Assembly: GCA_016938655.1 (NCBI GenBank)
Contig: JAFGUG010000031.1
Location: 62,001 to 126,000, forward strand
DNA length: 64,000 nt
Reading direction: 5' to 3'
DNA from: Thiotrichales bacterium
Lineage (GTDB): Bacteria > Pseudomonadota > Gammaproteobacteria > Thiomicrospirales > Thiomicrospiraceae
Below are positions 1 through 8,696 of this stretch, one piece after another (position 1 is the first letter of the stretch; every line of letters starts with the position of its first letter). A program made the translations under genes and the position numbers. The notes under the pieces were generated by a model. That model searched no databases. It worked only from the letters and a program-made list of their open reading frames with translations, and was not told where the DNA came from.

Positions 1-1453
1 GGAATTGACCTTTCTGCATATCATTCATGACACTGTTAATGTCTTGAATGGTTAAGTTGGTCTCATTCATGGCTTGTTGTGCATCATCCATAATCTGTTT
101 GTAAACACCGGAGGCTTGGTTGTTTATTTGCAGGTTATAGCGGCCATTGACCATCGCACTCATGACTTTAGACAGTTCATTCATTACCGTTGAAATATTG
201 TCCGTACTGCGGTTAATGCCCGATTTAAGTTGTGCTAAATCGCCTTGGTAATCGCCTGTCATTGGGTGTTTAAAGTCACCTTCAGAGATCAATTTAACTG
301 TATGGTTTGCGCCTTTTAAAGCCTCACTAACATTGTGCAACAGTTCATTGAGTGCTTTTGCCGTTTGACCTACTTCATCATTACTCTTTACTTCGGCACG
401 AATCGAGAAGTTACCTGTGTTAAGAATGTTACTGGTGACTTGCTGAACTTTTTGTAGAGGTGAGATAACCATGCGATTTACGGCCACGACCATTATGAAA
501 GTTAAGGCAAAAATACCAAACAAAATCCCTGCTAAAGAGATCAAAGCGGCATTTATTGCCGTATCAATCGGTTGCTGATAGACCTGTTCATCCAAAATGA
601 AGAGGTGACGACCAAAGACTTTTTGTTCTTCGTCATAGGCAGGGATGTCAATTAAAACTTTGCCGTTATGGGTGTAAACTTTTCGCTGTTCACCATCGAT
701 AGGTGAGAAGGCATTCTTGGCAAAATTAACCACATCCTCTTCAAACCATTTATTGTTTGCGAGAATGTAATCGTCATTAAAAGAGGTGTTTTGATCAATG
801 ATTGGCATACTGCCATATCGTGCTTTTACATAGCGTTTATCAACTAATAAAACCCATTGCCCGTCTTTTTCTTTAGTAAAGCTTTTACGAACGGAAGCAA
901 GCCCTTGTATCATTGAGATCATGCCTAAAAACTCTTTGTCTTGCATGACTGGAGAGATGGCGATAACAGAAACGCCACGCGCACCCAACGCCAAGGTACC
1001 AAAGGCTTGTTTCTCTGCTATGGCGCGTTTAATTATTGGGCTATTTAAAAGGTTTTGGCCGTAACTGTCTAAATCCCATGACTTAATTAAAGAGCGGCCA
1101 TCTGCGGTAATTAACTGTGTGGCAATATTTTTGTAGTTGGTTTGATTACGGTAACGTTCACGTATATTGCCAAAGAAATTTACAACATCATCACGCTCTT
1201 CAACCGATAGTGCTTCCGCAATGTAGTCTTGGATGGCCAGTGCCGAAGAACCAATAATGCCGCCTTGAATTTTCAGATCTATTTGGCTGTTGATGTAACT
1301 GGTCATCTCCTCAATCATTTTATCTTCCACTTGACCCTTTACTGGGCTGACCGTTGTGGTGTAAATAATTGAGCCAATGATAACGGCGATGATAATACCG
1401 ATTATGGCGGCTATGCTGAGCACTTTAGCGCGAAGAGATGCATTAGACAACAT
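1..1453 (-). CDS. Methyl-accepting chemotaxis protein (3' part outside window)
   Basis: The reverse strand is open from an ATG at 1453 (a second in-frame ATG lies at 1477) to the window edge, about 484 codons, so the C-terminal signalling domain is missing. A first membrane helix lies at about residues 11-33. A periplasmic sensor region of about 250 residues follows, with Cache-like features such as 'AISPVMQDKEFLGMIS'. A second helix lies near residues 295-318, then a HAMP segment ('SPLQKVQQVTSNIL') and a second HAMP-like repeat ('LISEGDFKHPMTGDYQG'). This is the layout of a transmembrane chemoreceptor that passes periplasmic ligand signals to CheA/CheW. The ligand cannot be told from sequence. 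The upstream region is shared with a divergent prenyltransferase gene. Confidence 0.85.
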   Translation of the reverse strand, partial: MLSNASLRAKVLSIAAIIGIIIAVIIGSIIYTTTVSPVKGQVEDKMIEEMTSYINSQIDLKIQGGIIGSSALAIQDYIAEALSVEERDDVVNFFGNIRERYRNQTNYKNIATQLITADGRSLIKSWDLDSYGQNLLNSPIIKRAIAEKQAFGTLALGARGVSVIAISPVMQDKEFLGMISMIQGLASVRKSFTKEKDGQWVLLVDKRYVKARYGSMPIIDQNTSFNDDYILANNKWFEEDVVNFAKNAFSPIDGEQRKVYTHNGKVLIDIPAYDEEQKVFGRHLFILDEQVYQQPIDTAINAALISLAGILFGIFALTFIMVVAVNRMVISPLQKVQQVTSNILNTGNFSIRAEVKSNDEVGQTAKALNELLHNVSEALKGANHTVKLISEGDFKHPMTGDYQGDLAQLKSGINRSTDNISTVMNELSKVMSAMVNGRYNLQINNQASGVYKQIMDDAQQAMNETNLTIQDINSVMNDMQKGQF

Positions 1454-1797
1454 GGTTATTGCTCTGGTGGATGACATATAAACAATTGCCATCTCTGTTT
1501 TTAGTATCTGTCTGATTCTTATAACCAGACTGTGACTTGATTGTAGAGAAGCAATTAAACTTTTGTAATAAGCAAAACTCTCTATAATTAAATCAGCCAA
1601 CGGCATGAGCTTGATTCGTTTGTTGAATAAGCGATGAATATGCCAGTTTTATAAAATGCTTCAATATGGCTTAATTATTGATGAAAATAATCGCCTAATA
1701 GAGCTTCTTTAAGGATTCATCATGAAAATAAGTGTGATTAAAATAGGGTTAAATTAATTCATATTTTTAAATTAAATAAAAAGAGTTGGAGCCTTCT
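1454..1797. other. Divergent intergenic region, AT-rich
   Basis: About 340 bp between the chemoreceptor and prenyltransferase genes, which are divergently transcribed. It must hold both promoters, but I see no convincing -35/-10 pair. It contains very short open frames, one (1722-1757, 11 codons) preceded by a good AAGGA. No repeat or RNA gene is recognised. Confidence 0.5.
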
Positions 1798-2712
1798 TTG
1801 AATTCAAACCTTGTAAACCACTTTAAAACGGTGTTTGGCACCATGCGTCCTAATTTTTTACTGCTAAGTATGGTGGTGGTTTTGTTGGGCACGGCTTTGG
1901 GCTTGTACGATGGTGCCGAATGGTCAGGCACTTTGTTTACACTCTTGATGTTAGGCGGTGTTCTGGCACACGCCAGTGTCAATATGTTGAATGAGTATCA
2001 AGATTATCAAACGGGTTTAGATGACTTAACCGAGCGCACGCCGTTTAGTGGCGGCAGTGGGAGTTTGCAAGATAATCCGCAAAGTGCCCCGTATGTGCTC
2101 AAAACGCTGGTGGGTTTTTTACTGATATTAATTGGTGTGGGGCTCTATTTTGTCGCCTTAAAAGGGTGGATGCTACTGCCAATAGGTGTGGTGGGTGTTT
2201 TGGTGATTGTGACCTATACCTCAACCATTACCCGTTATCCTTGGTTGTGTCTGTTTGCCCCAGGTTTTGCGTTTGGGCCCTTGATGGTGCTTGGAACCTA
2301 TTATGTGTGGACTGGCAGTTTTGCTTGGAGTGCGTTTTGGTTGTCGATGGTTCCATTCTTTTTAGTTAATAATCTGCTGTTATTGAATCAGTTCCCCGAT
2401 TTAGACGCCGACCGTAAAATTGGCCGCTACAATATTCTGATGTTGTTGGGTGAGCGTAGTGGTGCACGAATTTTTAATGGCTTTCTATTTTTGAGCTTTT
2501 TAATGCTCGTGATCGCTTACTTCTCTAGTCCATTGCCCAACACGATCCTGATCGCTTTAATGGCTTTTGTTGTTGCGATTCCTTTGTATAGAGGGGTTTC
2601 GGAGCACTATGCTCGTGTCGATAAACTGATGCCCGCGTTAGCAATGAATGTCATAATAAATCTTTTAACCCCACTTTTAATGGCTGGCGGGCTTTTTTGG
2701 GCATTGATATAA
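1798..2712 (+). CDS. UbiA-family prenyltransferase
   Basis: Integral membrane aromatic prenyltransferase of about 304 residues, which would transfer a polyprenyl chain to an aromatic acceptor in quinone or related lipid synthesis. The first Asp-rich motif is visible as N65-E-Y-Q-D69 with D75 ('NEYQDYQTGLD'). The second is 'DLDADRK' near residue 203. Eight or so hydrophobic helices span the rest. It resembles MenA/UbiA-like proteins, but no menaquinone genes are nearby, so the acceptor is unknown. I place the start at TTG 1798 because GGAG at 1788-1791 sits 6 nt upstream; an in-frame TTG at 1786 overlaps that site. A palindromic repeat copy follows the stop. Confidence 0.8.
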   Translation: MNSNLVNHFKTVFGTMRPNFLLLSMVVVLLGTALGLYDGAEWSGTLFTLLMLGGVLAHASVNMLNEYQDYQTGLDDLTERTPFSGGSGSLQDNPQSAPYVLKTLVGFLLILIGVGLYFVALKGWMLLPIGVVGVLVIVTYTSTITRYPWLCLFAPGFAFGPLMVLGTYYVWTGSFAWSAFWLSMVPFFLVNNLLLLNQFPDLDADRKIGRYNILMLLGERSGARIFNGFLFLSFLMLVIAYFSSPLPNTILIALMAFVVAIPLYRGVSEHYARVDKLMPALAMNVIINLLTPLLMAGGLFWALI

Positions 2713-2729
2713 TCTTTTTGGTTAATTTA

Positions 2730-2741
2730 AGCAGGCCTGTT
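2730..2741. repeat. Iterated palindrome copy (intergenic)
   Basis: AGCAGGCCTGTT, 17 nt after the prenyltransferase stop and 16 nt before cysM. The right arm continues as CACT, as in the extended intergenic form. Confidence 0.8.
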
Positions 2742-2757
2742 CACTACAATACCAAGC

Positions 2758-3660
2758 ATGGAAAATCGTATGCACACTCAAACACTCATGGATTTTGTTG
2801 GCAACACCCCCTTGGTGAAGCTGCAAAGAATCGTCAATCCCAACACCAATAGCGTTGTCTTAGCCAAGTTAGAGGGTAATAACCCGGCTGGATCGGTTAA
2901 AGATAGACCTGCCATTAATATGATTAAACAGGCACAGTTGCGGGGTGATATTAAACCCGGTGATACGCTGATTGAAGCGACCAGTGGTAATACCGGTATT
3001 GCACTGGCGATGGCTGCGGCGTTAATGGGTTACAAAATGAAACTGATTATGCCGGCTAACAGCAGTATGGAGCGTAAAGCCTCCATGCGCGCTTACGGTG
3101 CAGAGTTGATTGATGTCTCTAAAGAAGATGGCATGGAGGGCGCACGTGATTTTGCCGACCGAATGCAGGCAGAAGGCCAAGGTATTGTCTTAGACCAGTT
3201 TGCCAACCCTGATAACCCACTTGCGCATTATCAATCAACGGGCCCAGAAATTTGGCGAGACACTCAAGGCAAAGTCACGCATTTTGTCAGTTCTATGGGT
3301 ACAACTGGAACGATTATGGGGACCTCGATGTATCTAAAAGAACAGAACCCCAATGTGCAAATTGTCGGCGTTCAACCGGAAGATGGCGCTTCTATCCCGG
3401 GTATTCGCCGCTGGCCAGCCAAGTACATGCCGAAAATTTACCAAGCGACCCGTGTCGATCGAATTATTGATGTTTCTCAAGCTGAAGCTGAGCAGACCAT
3501 GCGAGCGTTGGCAGTTCAAGAGGGCGTGTTTGGGGGAGTCTCTTCCGGTGGGGCGTTAGCAGCCGCTTTAAAAGTAGCTGAAGAGACCGAAAACGCCGTG
3601 ATTGTAACCATTGTATGTGACCGTGGTGATCGTTATTTATCAACCGGCGTATACGGCTAA
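2758..3660 (+). CDS. cysM: Cysteine synthase B
   Basis: PLP enzyme making L-cysteine (or S-sulfocysteine) from O-acetylserine and sulfide or thiosulfate in the cytoplasm. The Schiff-base lysine is K48 in 'GSVKDR', and the phosphate-binding loop 'TSGNTG' follows. The C-terminal half has 'GGVSSGGAL' for cofactor phosphate binding. At 300 residues it is CysM-length, shorter than CysK, and 'QPEDGASIPGIRRW' is CysM-like. An in-frame ATG at 2770 is an equally good start. Thiosulfate use by CysM would suit a sulfur oxidiser, but that is inference. Confidence 0.93.
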   Translation: MENRMHTQTLMDFVGNTPLVKLQRIVNPNTNSVVLAKLEGNNPAGSVKDRPAINMIKQAQLRGDIKPGDTLIEATSGNTGIALAMAAALMGYKMKLIMPANSSMERKASMRAYGAELIDVSKEDGMEGARDFADRMQAEGQGIVLDQFANPDNPLAHYQSTGPEIWRDTQGKVTHFVSSMGTTGTIMGTSMYLKEQNPNVQIVGVQPEDGASIPGIRRWPAKYMPKIYQATRVDRIIDVSQAEAEQTMRALAVQEGVFGGVSSGGALAAALKVAEETENAVIVTIVCDRGDRYLSTGVYG

Positions 3661-3695
3661 GCGCGCCAACACGACTAAGGAACTGAGTAATTTCA

Positions 3696-4193
3696 ATGGC
3701 AAGAGAGATAGAACGGAAGTTTTTAATCAATAATCAAGACTGGAAAGCCGCGGCGCACAAACAGACGCATTTTGCACAAGGCTATTTAAATGACATCAGC
3801 CAAGCGGGTGCAAAAAGTTCGGTGCGTGTTCGTATTGAGGGTGAACGCGCTAATATGAATATTAAGAGCCTTGAAATAGGCTTAAGTCGTGATGAATACG
3901 AATTTAGTATTCCTTTGCTGGATGCGCAAAAAATGCTGCAAACTTTAATGGTGGGGCCGGTGATCGAAAAGGTACGTTACCTCGTTAAGGTGGGGCAACA
4001 CACCTGGGAAGTGGATGAGTTTTTAGGCGATAATCAAGGTTTGATTGTGGCGGAAGTTGAGATGCAATCTGAAGACGAACAGATTGAGATACCTAATTGG
4101 GCAGGGCGCGAAGTCACGGAAGAAGTGCGTTTTTATAATATAAGTTTAAGTAAACGACCGTTTAACGTATGGGATGAAGATGAAAAAAAATAA
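3696..4193 (+). CDS. CYTH-domain inorganic triphosphatase-like protein
   Basis: 165-residue CYTH domain. The signature ExExK is at residues 4-8 (EIERK). Alternating charged strands typical of the triphosphate tunnel follow, for example 'SSVRVRIEG', 'YEFSIPLLDAQ' and 'EKVRYLV', then 'WEVDEFLG'. Bacterial relatives such as YgiF and NeuTTM hydrolyse inorganic triphosphate or thiamine triphosphate with divalent metal. No CHAD domain is attached, so this is the short single-domain form. The last 20 nt overlap the start of the TolC gene, so the two are probably translated together, although no functional link is known. Confidence 0.88.
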   Translation: MAREIERKFLINNQDWKAAAHKQTHFAQGYLNDISQAGAKSSVRVRIEGERANMNIKSLEIGLSRDEYEFSIPLLDAQKMLQTLMVGPVIEKVRYLVKVGQHTWEVDEFLGDNQGLIVAEVEMQSEDEQIEIPNWAGREVTEEVRFYNISLSKRPFNVWDEDEKK

Positions 4194-5502
4194 CACAAAA
4201 TTAGTTCAAGCCTGTGCCATCGCACTTTTTGGATTTAGTGCGGTTTCAGCGCACGCCGCTGACTCCGTAGGGCTGACCGATATCTATCAAATGGCCGTGA
4301 ACCATGATGCCCAGCTAGCGCAGCAACGTGCTGAATTTGAAGCCAGCAAAGAGAGTGTTAAATCCGTCAAAGCGACGTTACTGCCTGAAATTACCGCTGA
4401 CGGTAGTTACTTTATGAATAAGAGTGATTCGGCGACCGGCGATGTGAATACTCGAGATTTATCGATCACGCTAAACCAACCTTTATACAATAAAGCGATA
4501 TGGTCGCGTTTTGAACAAGCCAAATATGTAACGGATCAAGCAAAAAGCAGTTTGCAGAATGCAGAACAAGATTTAATTTTACGGGTTGCAAACGCTTACT
4601 TTAAAGTTTTGTTGGCGCAAGAAGATGTGCGTTTATCCAATGCGCAAGAGCAAGCCGATAAACTTCAGTGGGATCGTGCGCAAGCCTCAGCAGAGGTGGG
4701 CTTAGGCAGTCGCAGTGATGTATTGCAGGCTAAGTCCAGTTACGATTTAACCAAGTCGCAACGTATCAGCAATCAAAATAATTTAGACGTCGCCTTTGAA
4801 GAGTTAATGAAATTAACCGGAAAGCCGGTTATGGCGTTGGATACCTTACAGGCGGATGCCAACTTACCGTCTGAAACGTTTGACATGGAAGAGTGGGCAA
4901 AACTCTCTGAGGACAATAACCTATTGGTTAAACAGGTTGAAGCACAATTTAAAACCGCAACCGAAGAGGTGGCGGCGCAAAAAGCGGGGCACTGGCCAGT
5001 GGTCGGTTTGCAAGCACGTATTTCGGACACACAGTACTCAAATAATTCAGCGTTTAGAACGGACAGTACGGGTAACAGCATCGGGGTGAGCGTCAGTGTG
5101 CCGCTTTATTCTGGAGGGGGCACCACAGCGAAAGTGAGTGAAGCACGTTTTAACCAAACGTCGGCTCAACAAGCCTTGCGTGATAGCCGTGAACAGGCGC
5201 GTTTAAATGCGCGTATTCAAGTGCGCAGTGTGGAACGAGGTGAGTCTCTGGTTGCCGCTTTGCGTGAAGCGGTTAAATCAAATAGCTCGTTTTTAGAGGC
5301 GGCCGAAGAGGGCTATAAAGTCGGACTTAAAAACTTATTAGAGGTGTTAACCGCCCGTTCTAACTTGTACAACGCACAGCGTAATTTAATGGAAGCGATG
5401 CATAATCAAGTACTTAACCGTTTAAACCTAGAAGCGACAGTAGGGGACTTAACGGCTGAAGATTTAATGCGTTACGATGCGTTAATGACCGCTTCTAAGT
5501 GA
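4174..5502 (+). CDS. tolC: TolC-family outer-membrane efflux protein
   Basis: 442-residue precursor with a signal peptide ending at about 'VSAHA-AD' (residue 29), followed by two outer-membrane-efflux repeats rich in coiled-coil heptads. 'LNQPLYNKA' and 'VSVPLYSGGG' are the paired beta-strand entries that mark the two repeats. TolC trimers form the outer-membrane duct for RND, ABC or MFS exporters and type I secretion. No pump genes are adjacent, as is usual for a shared TolC. The start overlaps the CYTH gene; an ATG two codons later (4180) is also possible. Confidence 0.92.
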   Translation: MKMKKNNTKLVQACAIALFGFSAVSAHAADSVGLTDIYQMAVNHDAQLAQQRAEFEASKESVKSVKATLLPEITADGSYFMNKSDSATGDVNTRDLSITLNQPLYNKAIWSRFEQAKYVTDQAKSSLQNAEQDLILRVANAYFKVLLAQEDVRLSNAQEQADKLQWDRAQASAEVGLGSRSDVLQAKSSYDLTKSQRISNQNNLDVAFEELMKLTGKPVMALDTLQADANLPSETFDMEEWAKLSEDNNLLVKQVEAQFKTATEEVAAQKAGHWPVVGLQARISDTQYSNNSAFRTDSTGNSIGVSVSVPLYSGGGTTAKVSEARFNQTSAQQALRDSREQARLNARIQVRSVERGESLVAALREAVKSNSSFLEAAEEGYKVGLKNLLEVLTARSNLYNAQRNLMEAMHNQVLNRLNLEATVGDLTAEDLMRYDALMTASK

Positions 5503-5534
5503 TAAATAAGTCCCCCACGTTTTGTATTCAAATA

Positions 5535-5546
5535 AGCAGGCCTTCT
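5535..5546. repeat. Iterated palindrome, one-sided variant (intergenic)
   Basis: AGCAGGCCTTCT followed by CACTTT. It differs from the consensus by one base in the right half. It starts 32 nt after the tolC stop and ends 4 nt before the next start codon, so its AGG lies where a Shine-Dalgarno would be. Confidence 0.65.
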
Positions 5547-5550
5547 CACT

Positions 5551-7122
5551 TTGCCTTTAATTGAACGTTCATCTAAAACCGCTAACTCTGCTCATGCCGC
5601 TTCGCTGTCGCGTAGGCAGTTTCTTAAAACCAGCGTTGCGCTTAGCAGTGCTGGTTTTTTAGTAAGCGCATTATCCGCTTGTGCGCCGCAGTCAAATCCG
5701 AATGAGATTCGTGTTGGTATTACGGCTCGCCCCAGAATGCTCGACCCGCGCAAAGCCACCGACGCACTTTCCAGTCGAGTTAATCGGCTACTCTATCGTC
5801 AGCTGATTGATTTTGATGAACAGTTCAAGCCCAAACCCGACCTGGCTGATTGGCAGCAACTCAGTCCATTACACTATCGTTTTACCTTGCAAACCGATTC
5901 GGTGTTTCATAATGGTCAACGCCTTACCTCTGCGGATGTGGTGGCAACCTATAAAAGTGTGCTCGACCCGGATTTTGGGTCGGCGCACAGCGGTTCTTTA
6001 AAGGGGATTGCAAGTATTGAAGCAGTTGGTCAATATCAAGTTGATTTTATTCTGAAAGAACCCGACCCCTTATTTGTTGGGCGTTTGGTGATTGGTATTT
6101 TGCCAAAGTCATTAATTGATTCGGAACATAAGTTTCAAGAAAGTCCCATTGGTTCGGGGGCGTGTCAGTTTGTGTTGATGAACGAGCAAAAGTTGGTGTT
6201 AAAACGTCCAGATGGCGTTGAACTGGTTTTTATCCCCGTAAAAGACGCTACGGTGCGCGTGCTTAAATTACAGAAGGGCGAACTGGATATGGTGCAAAAT
6301 GATTTGTCACCCGAATTGGTTCACTATTGTCAGCAGCAACCGGAATTAATCGTTGATTGGCGTGCCGGCACCAATTTTGGTTACGTTGGGTTTAATTTTG
6401 AAGACCCGCTTTTATCGCAGTTAGCCGTGCGTGAAGCGATTGCTATGGGCATAAACCGCCAAGCGATTATTGATGCCATGTTTGATGGCCATGCCCGATT
6501 AGCTGGGGGATTGTTAGTGCCCGAGCATTGGAGTGGCGTGCCAGAAATTAATGGCTTTGAATACAATCCAAACAAAGCCAAAGCGTTATTAAAACAAGCC
6601 AAGATTCCAGCAGGCCTGCTTAATTCGGATGGGTTGTTGGAATTTAGTTATAAAACCTCTAATGACCCAACGCGGATTCGCTTGGCGACCATCTATCAAT
6701 CTCAGCTTAAAAAGATTGGGATTCACTTGAATGTACAAAGTTACGATTGGGGAACCTTTTACAACGATATTAAAAAAGGCCGATTCCAAATGTACAGTTT
6801 GGCGTGGGTGGGGGTGAAAAGTCCGGATATCTTTCAGTATGTGTTCGATAGCGAGGCGATTCCACCAAACGGTGCCAATCGTGGGCGTTACCGAGATGCT
6901 AAGGCTGATGAACTCATTCAACAAGCGTTAGAACAAACCGATTTAGACGAGCAGGCAAAAACCTACAGAGCCTTGCAAATTCATTTGCAAAAGACACTCG
7001 CAGCCATTCCGCTTTGGTACGAAGACCAGTACACCGTTAGCCGAACAGGCATGAGTGGTTATCAACTGTTTAATGATGGCCGCTTAGATGGATTATTGAA
7101 TGTCATTAAAGTCGGTTCTTAG
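5551..7122 (+). CDS. Peptide-type ABC transporter substrate-binding lipoprotein (Tat)
   Basis: 523-residue SBP_bac_5 (DppA/OppA family) solute-binding protein. The N-terminus has a twin-arginine motif 'SRRQFLKTS' followed by a hydrophobic stretch and a lipobox 'LSAC', so it should be Tat-exported and lipidated. The family signature region is 'DALSSRVNRLLYRQLIDFDE', and the C-terminal lobe includes 'PLWYEDQYTV'. It would capture peptides or nickel/opine-type ligands in the periplasm for the two permeases downstream. The only usable start I see is TTG 5551; no ATG occurs before the RR motif. A variant palindrome lies just upstream. Confidence 0.88.
   Translation: MPLIERSSKTANSAHAASLSRRQFLKTSVALSSAGFLVSALSACAPQSNPNEIRVGITARPRMLDPRKATDALSSRVNRLLYRQLIDFDEQFKPKPDLADWQQLSPLHYRFTLQTDSVFHNGQRLTSADVVATYKSVLDPDFGSAHSGSLKGIASIEAVGQYQVDFILKEPDPLFVGRLVIGILPKSLIDSEHKFQESPIGSGACQFVLMNEQKLVLKRPDGVELVFIPVKDATVRVLKLQKGELDMVQNDLSPELVHYCQQQPELIVDWRAGTNFGYVGFNFEDPLLSQLAVREAIAMGINRQAIIDAMFDGHARLAGGLLVPEHWSGVPEINGFEYNPNKAKALLKQAKIPAGLLNSDGLLEFSYKTSNDPTRIRLATIYQSQLKKIGIHLNVQSYDWGTFYNDIKKGRFQMYSLAWVGVKSPDIFQYVFDSEAIPPNGANRGRYRDAKADELIQQALEQTDLDEQAKTYRALQIHLQKTLAAIPLWYEDQYTVSRTGMSGYQLFNDGRLDGLLNVIKVGS
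6609..6620. repeat. Iterated palindrome copy (inside CDS)
   Basis: Perfect AGCAGGCCTGCT inside the binding-protein gene, read as Ala-Gly-Leu-Leu. Confidence 0.8.
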
Positions 7123-7146
7123 CCTCCTTGATTAAAAGGCAAAGTG

Positions 7147-7158
7147 AGCAGGCCTGCT
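7147..7158. repeat. Iterated palindrome copy with long arms (intergenic)
   Basis: Perfect AGCAGGCCTGCT, 24 nt after the binding-protein stop. Flanks AAAGTG and GACTTTT (7141-7165) extend the symmetry with one mismatch, giving the best hairpin-like copy in the window. Confidence 0.85.
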
Positions 7159-7281
7159 GACTTTTGGGTGCGCTTAATTTGAGCTTGCATGATTTTATGA
7201 GCACTGTTAATTGTTTATTTAATGAATGCTTATCACACAGCCCGTTTTCGAGGGTAAAATAACCCCAACTTTAATTACCCC

Positions 7282-7776
7282 ATGCCAAAGACTTTGACCC
7301 ACTCAATCAGCATTTCCATTTCACAGCAAACGTTGTCGCTTTATCAAGGTACAAGTTTGCTTAAAACCTATGCGGTGAGTACCGCATTAAAAGGGGTAGG
7401 GTGTGAAAAGGATTCGGGTAAAACGCCGCTGGGTAAACATATTATTCGCGCTAAAATTGGCACTGATGAACCGCTTAATACCGTGTTTGTTGGTCGCCGT
7501 CCAACCGGCGAAATCTACACTAAACCCCTCGCAGATGCGCACCCCAATCGAGATTGGATTTTAAGCCGCATTCTCTGGCTTTCCGGTACCGAAGTGGGGC
7601 GCAATCGTCTTGGACAAGTCGATACCATGCAACGCTATATTTACATTCATGGCACGCCCGATACTGAACCCATGGGCATTGCGTTATCACATGGCTGTGT
7701 TCGAATGCGTAATCAAGACATTGTGGAACTGTTTGATTTAATTGAACCTTTTGCTTTCGTTGAGATTGTTGAATGA
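7282..7776 (+). CDS. L,D-transpeptidase (YkuD domain)
   Basis: 164-residue YkuD-fold protein. The catalytic motif is complete: 'YIHGTPD' then 'SHGCVRM' with nucleophile Cys139. Family members form 3-3 peptidoglycan cross-links, attach lipoproteins to murein, or cleave such bonds. I see no clear signal peptide, because the sequence opens directly with a beta strand ('HSISISISQQTLSLYQG'). The real start could lie elsewhere, or the protein could act on muropeptides in the cytoplasm. Its stop overlaps the next permease start (ATGA), so it belongs to this transporter operon. That suggests the imported ligand is a cell-wall peptide; this is inference. Confidence 0.88.
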   Translation: MPKTLTHSISISISQQTLSLYQGTSLLKTYAVSTALKGVGCEKDSGKTPLGKHIIRAKIGTDEPLNTVFVGRRPTGEIYTKPLADAHPNRDWILSRILWLSGTEVGRNRLGQVDTMQRYIYIHGTPDTEPMGIALSHGCVRMRNQDIVELFDLIEPFAFVEIVE

Positions 7777-8696
7777 TTGGCTATCTGTTTCGCCTGATCG
7801 GTTCGGTATTGTTTGTCTCATGGATTGTCGGCACGTTGGTGTTCTTTCTGATTCATTTGGTACCGGGTGACCCGGTCGCCGTTATGTTGGGGGATTGGGC
7901 AAACCCTGCCGACGAAAATGCCTTACGTATGCAACTGGGTTTAGACAAACCCATCTTAGAGCAGTACACCCACTATTTAATCGGTTTAACGCAGTTTGAT
8001 TTGGGGCAGTCGTTGTTTTTTCAACAACCCGTTTCTGAGCTCATTGCCGAACGTTTTCCGATGACTTTGCAACTGGCGGTGATGGCGTTGTTGGTTGCGG
8101 TGTTGATTGCATTTCCATTGGGGATTTGGGCGGCCTTGCGTGCAGGCAAGTGGCCTGATCATCTGGCGATGACAGTTTCGTTAGTGGGGGTGTCGATTCC
8201 TAATTTCTGGCTAGGGCCCATGTTAATTCTATTGTTCTCATTGTCATTGGCGTGGTTGCCTGTGAGTGGTGCGGAGCAACCTTATTCTTGGGTGTTGCCA
8301 GCCATTACTTTAGGGACCGCTTTGGCGGCGATTTTAGCGAGAATGTTACGTGCTTCGTTATTGGAAGTCATGCACGAAGACTACATTCGAACCGCTCAGG
8401 CAAAGGGTTTAAGTCCACGCTGGGTGTATGGCAAACATGCGTTGTTAAATGCGTTATTGCCGGTGGTCACCATTTTAGGCTTGCAGTTGGGCACGTTACT
8501 CGGTGGCGCAGTGATTACCGAGGTGGTGTTTGACTGGCCTGGGCTAGGGCAACTATTAGTTGAGTCGATTCAGCGCCGAGATTATCCGGTGGTTCAGGGC
8601 TGTATTTTGGTGATTAGTATCGCCTACATCACCATTAACGGCCTTACTGAGTTGGTGTATGCGTGGATTGATCCCAGAATTCGGGTGGCACAGTAG
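7773..8696 (+). CDS. ABC transporter permease, DppB/OppB type
   Basis: 307-residue inner-membrane permease with an N-terminal helix, the typical 'PGDPVAVMLG' early loop and six predicted membrane segments. The EAA-type cytoplasmic loop that contacts the ATPase is visible at 'EDYIRTAQAKGLSPRWV'. 'GLQLGTLLGGAVITEVVFDWPGLG' in shortened form (GGAVITEVVFDWPGLG) is a strong DppB signature. It overlaps the L,D-transpeptidase stop by 4 nt and abuts the second permease directly, so the three genes are co-translated. Confidence 0.92.
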   Translation: MIGYLFRLIGSVLFVSWIVGTLVFFLIHLVPGDPVAVMLGDWANPADENALRMQLGLDKPILEQYTHYLIGLTQFDLGQSLFFQQPVSELIAERFPMTLQLAVMALLVAVLIAFPLGIWAALRAGKWPDHLAMTVSLVGVSIPNFWLGPMLILLFSLSLAWLPVSGAEQPYSWVLPAITLGTALAAILARMLRASLLEVMHEDYIRTAQAKGLSPRWVYGKHALLNALLPVVTILGLQLGTLLGGAVITEVVFDWPGLGQLLVESIQRRDYPVVQGCILVISIAYITINGLTELVYAWIDPRIRVAQ

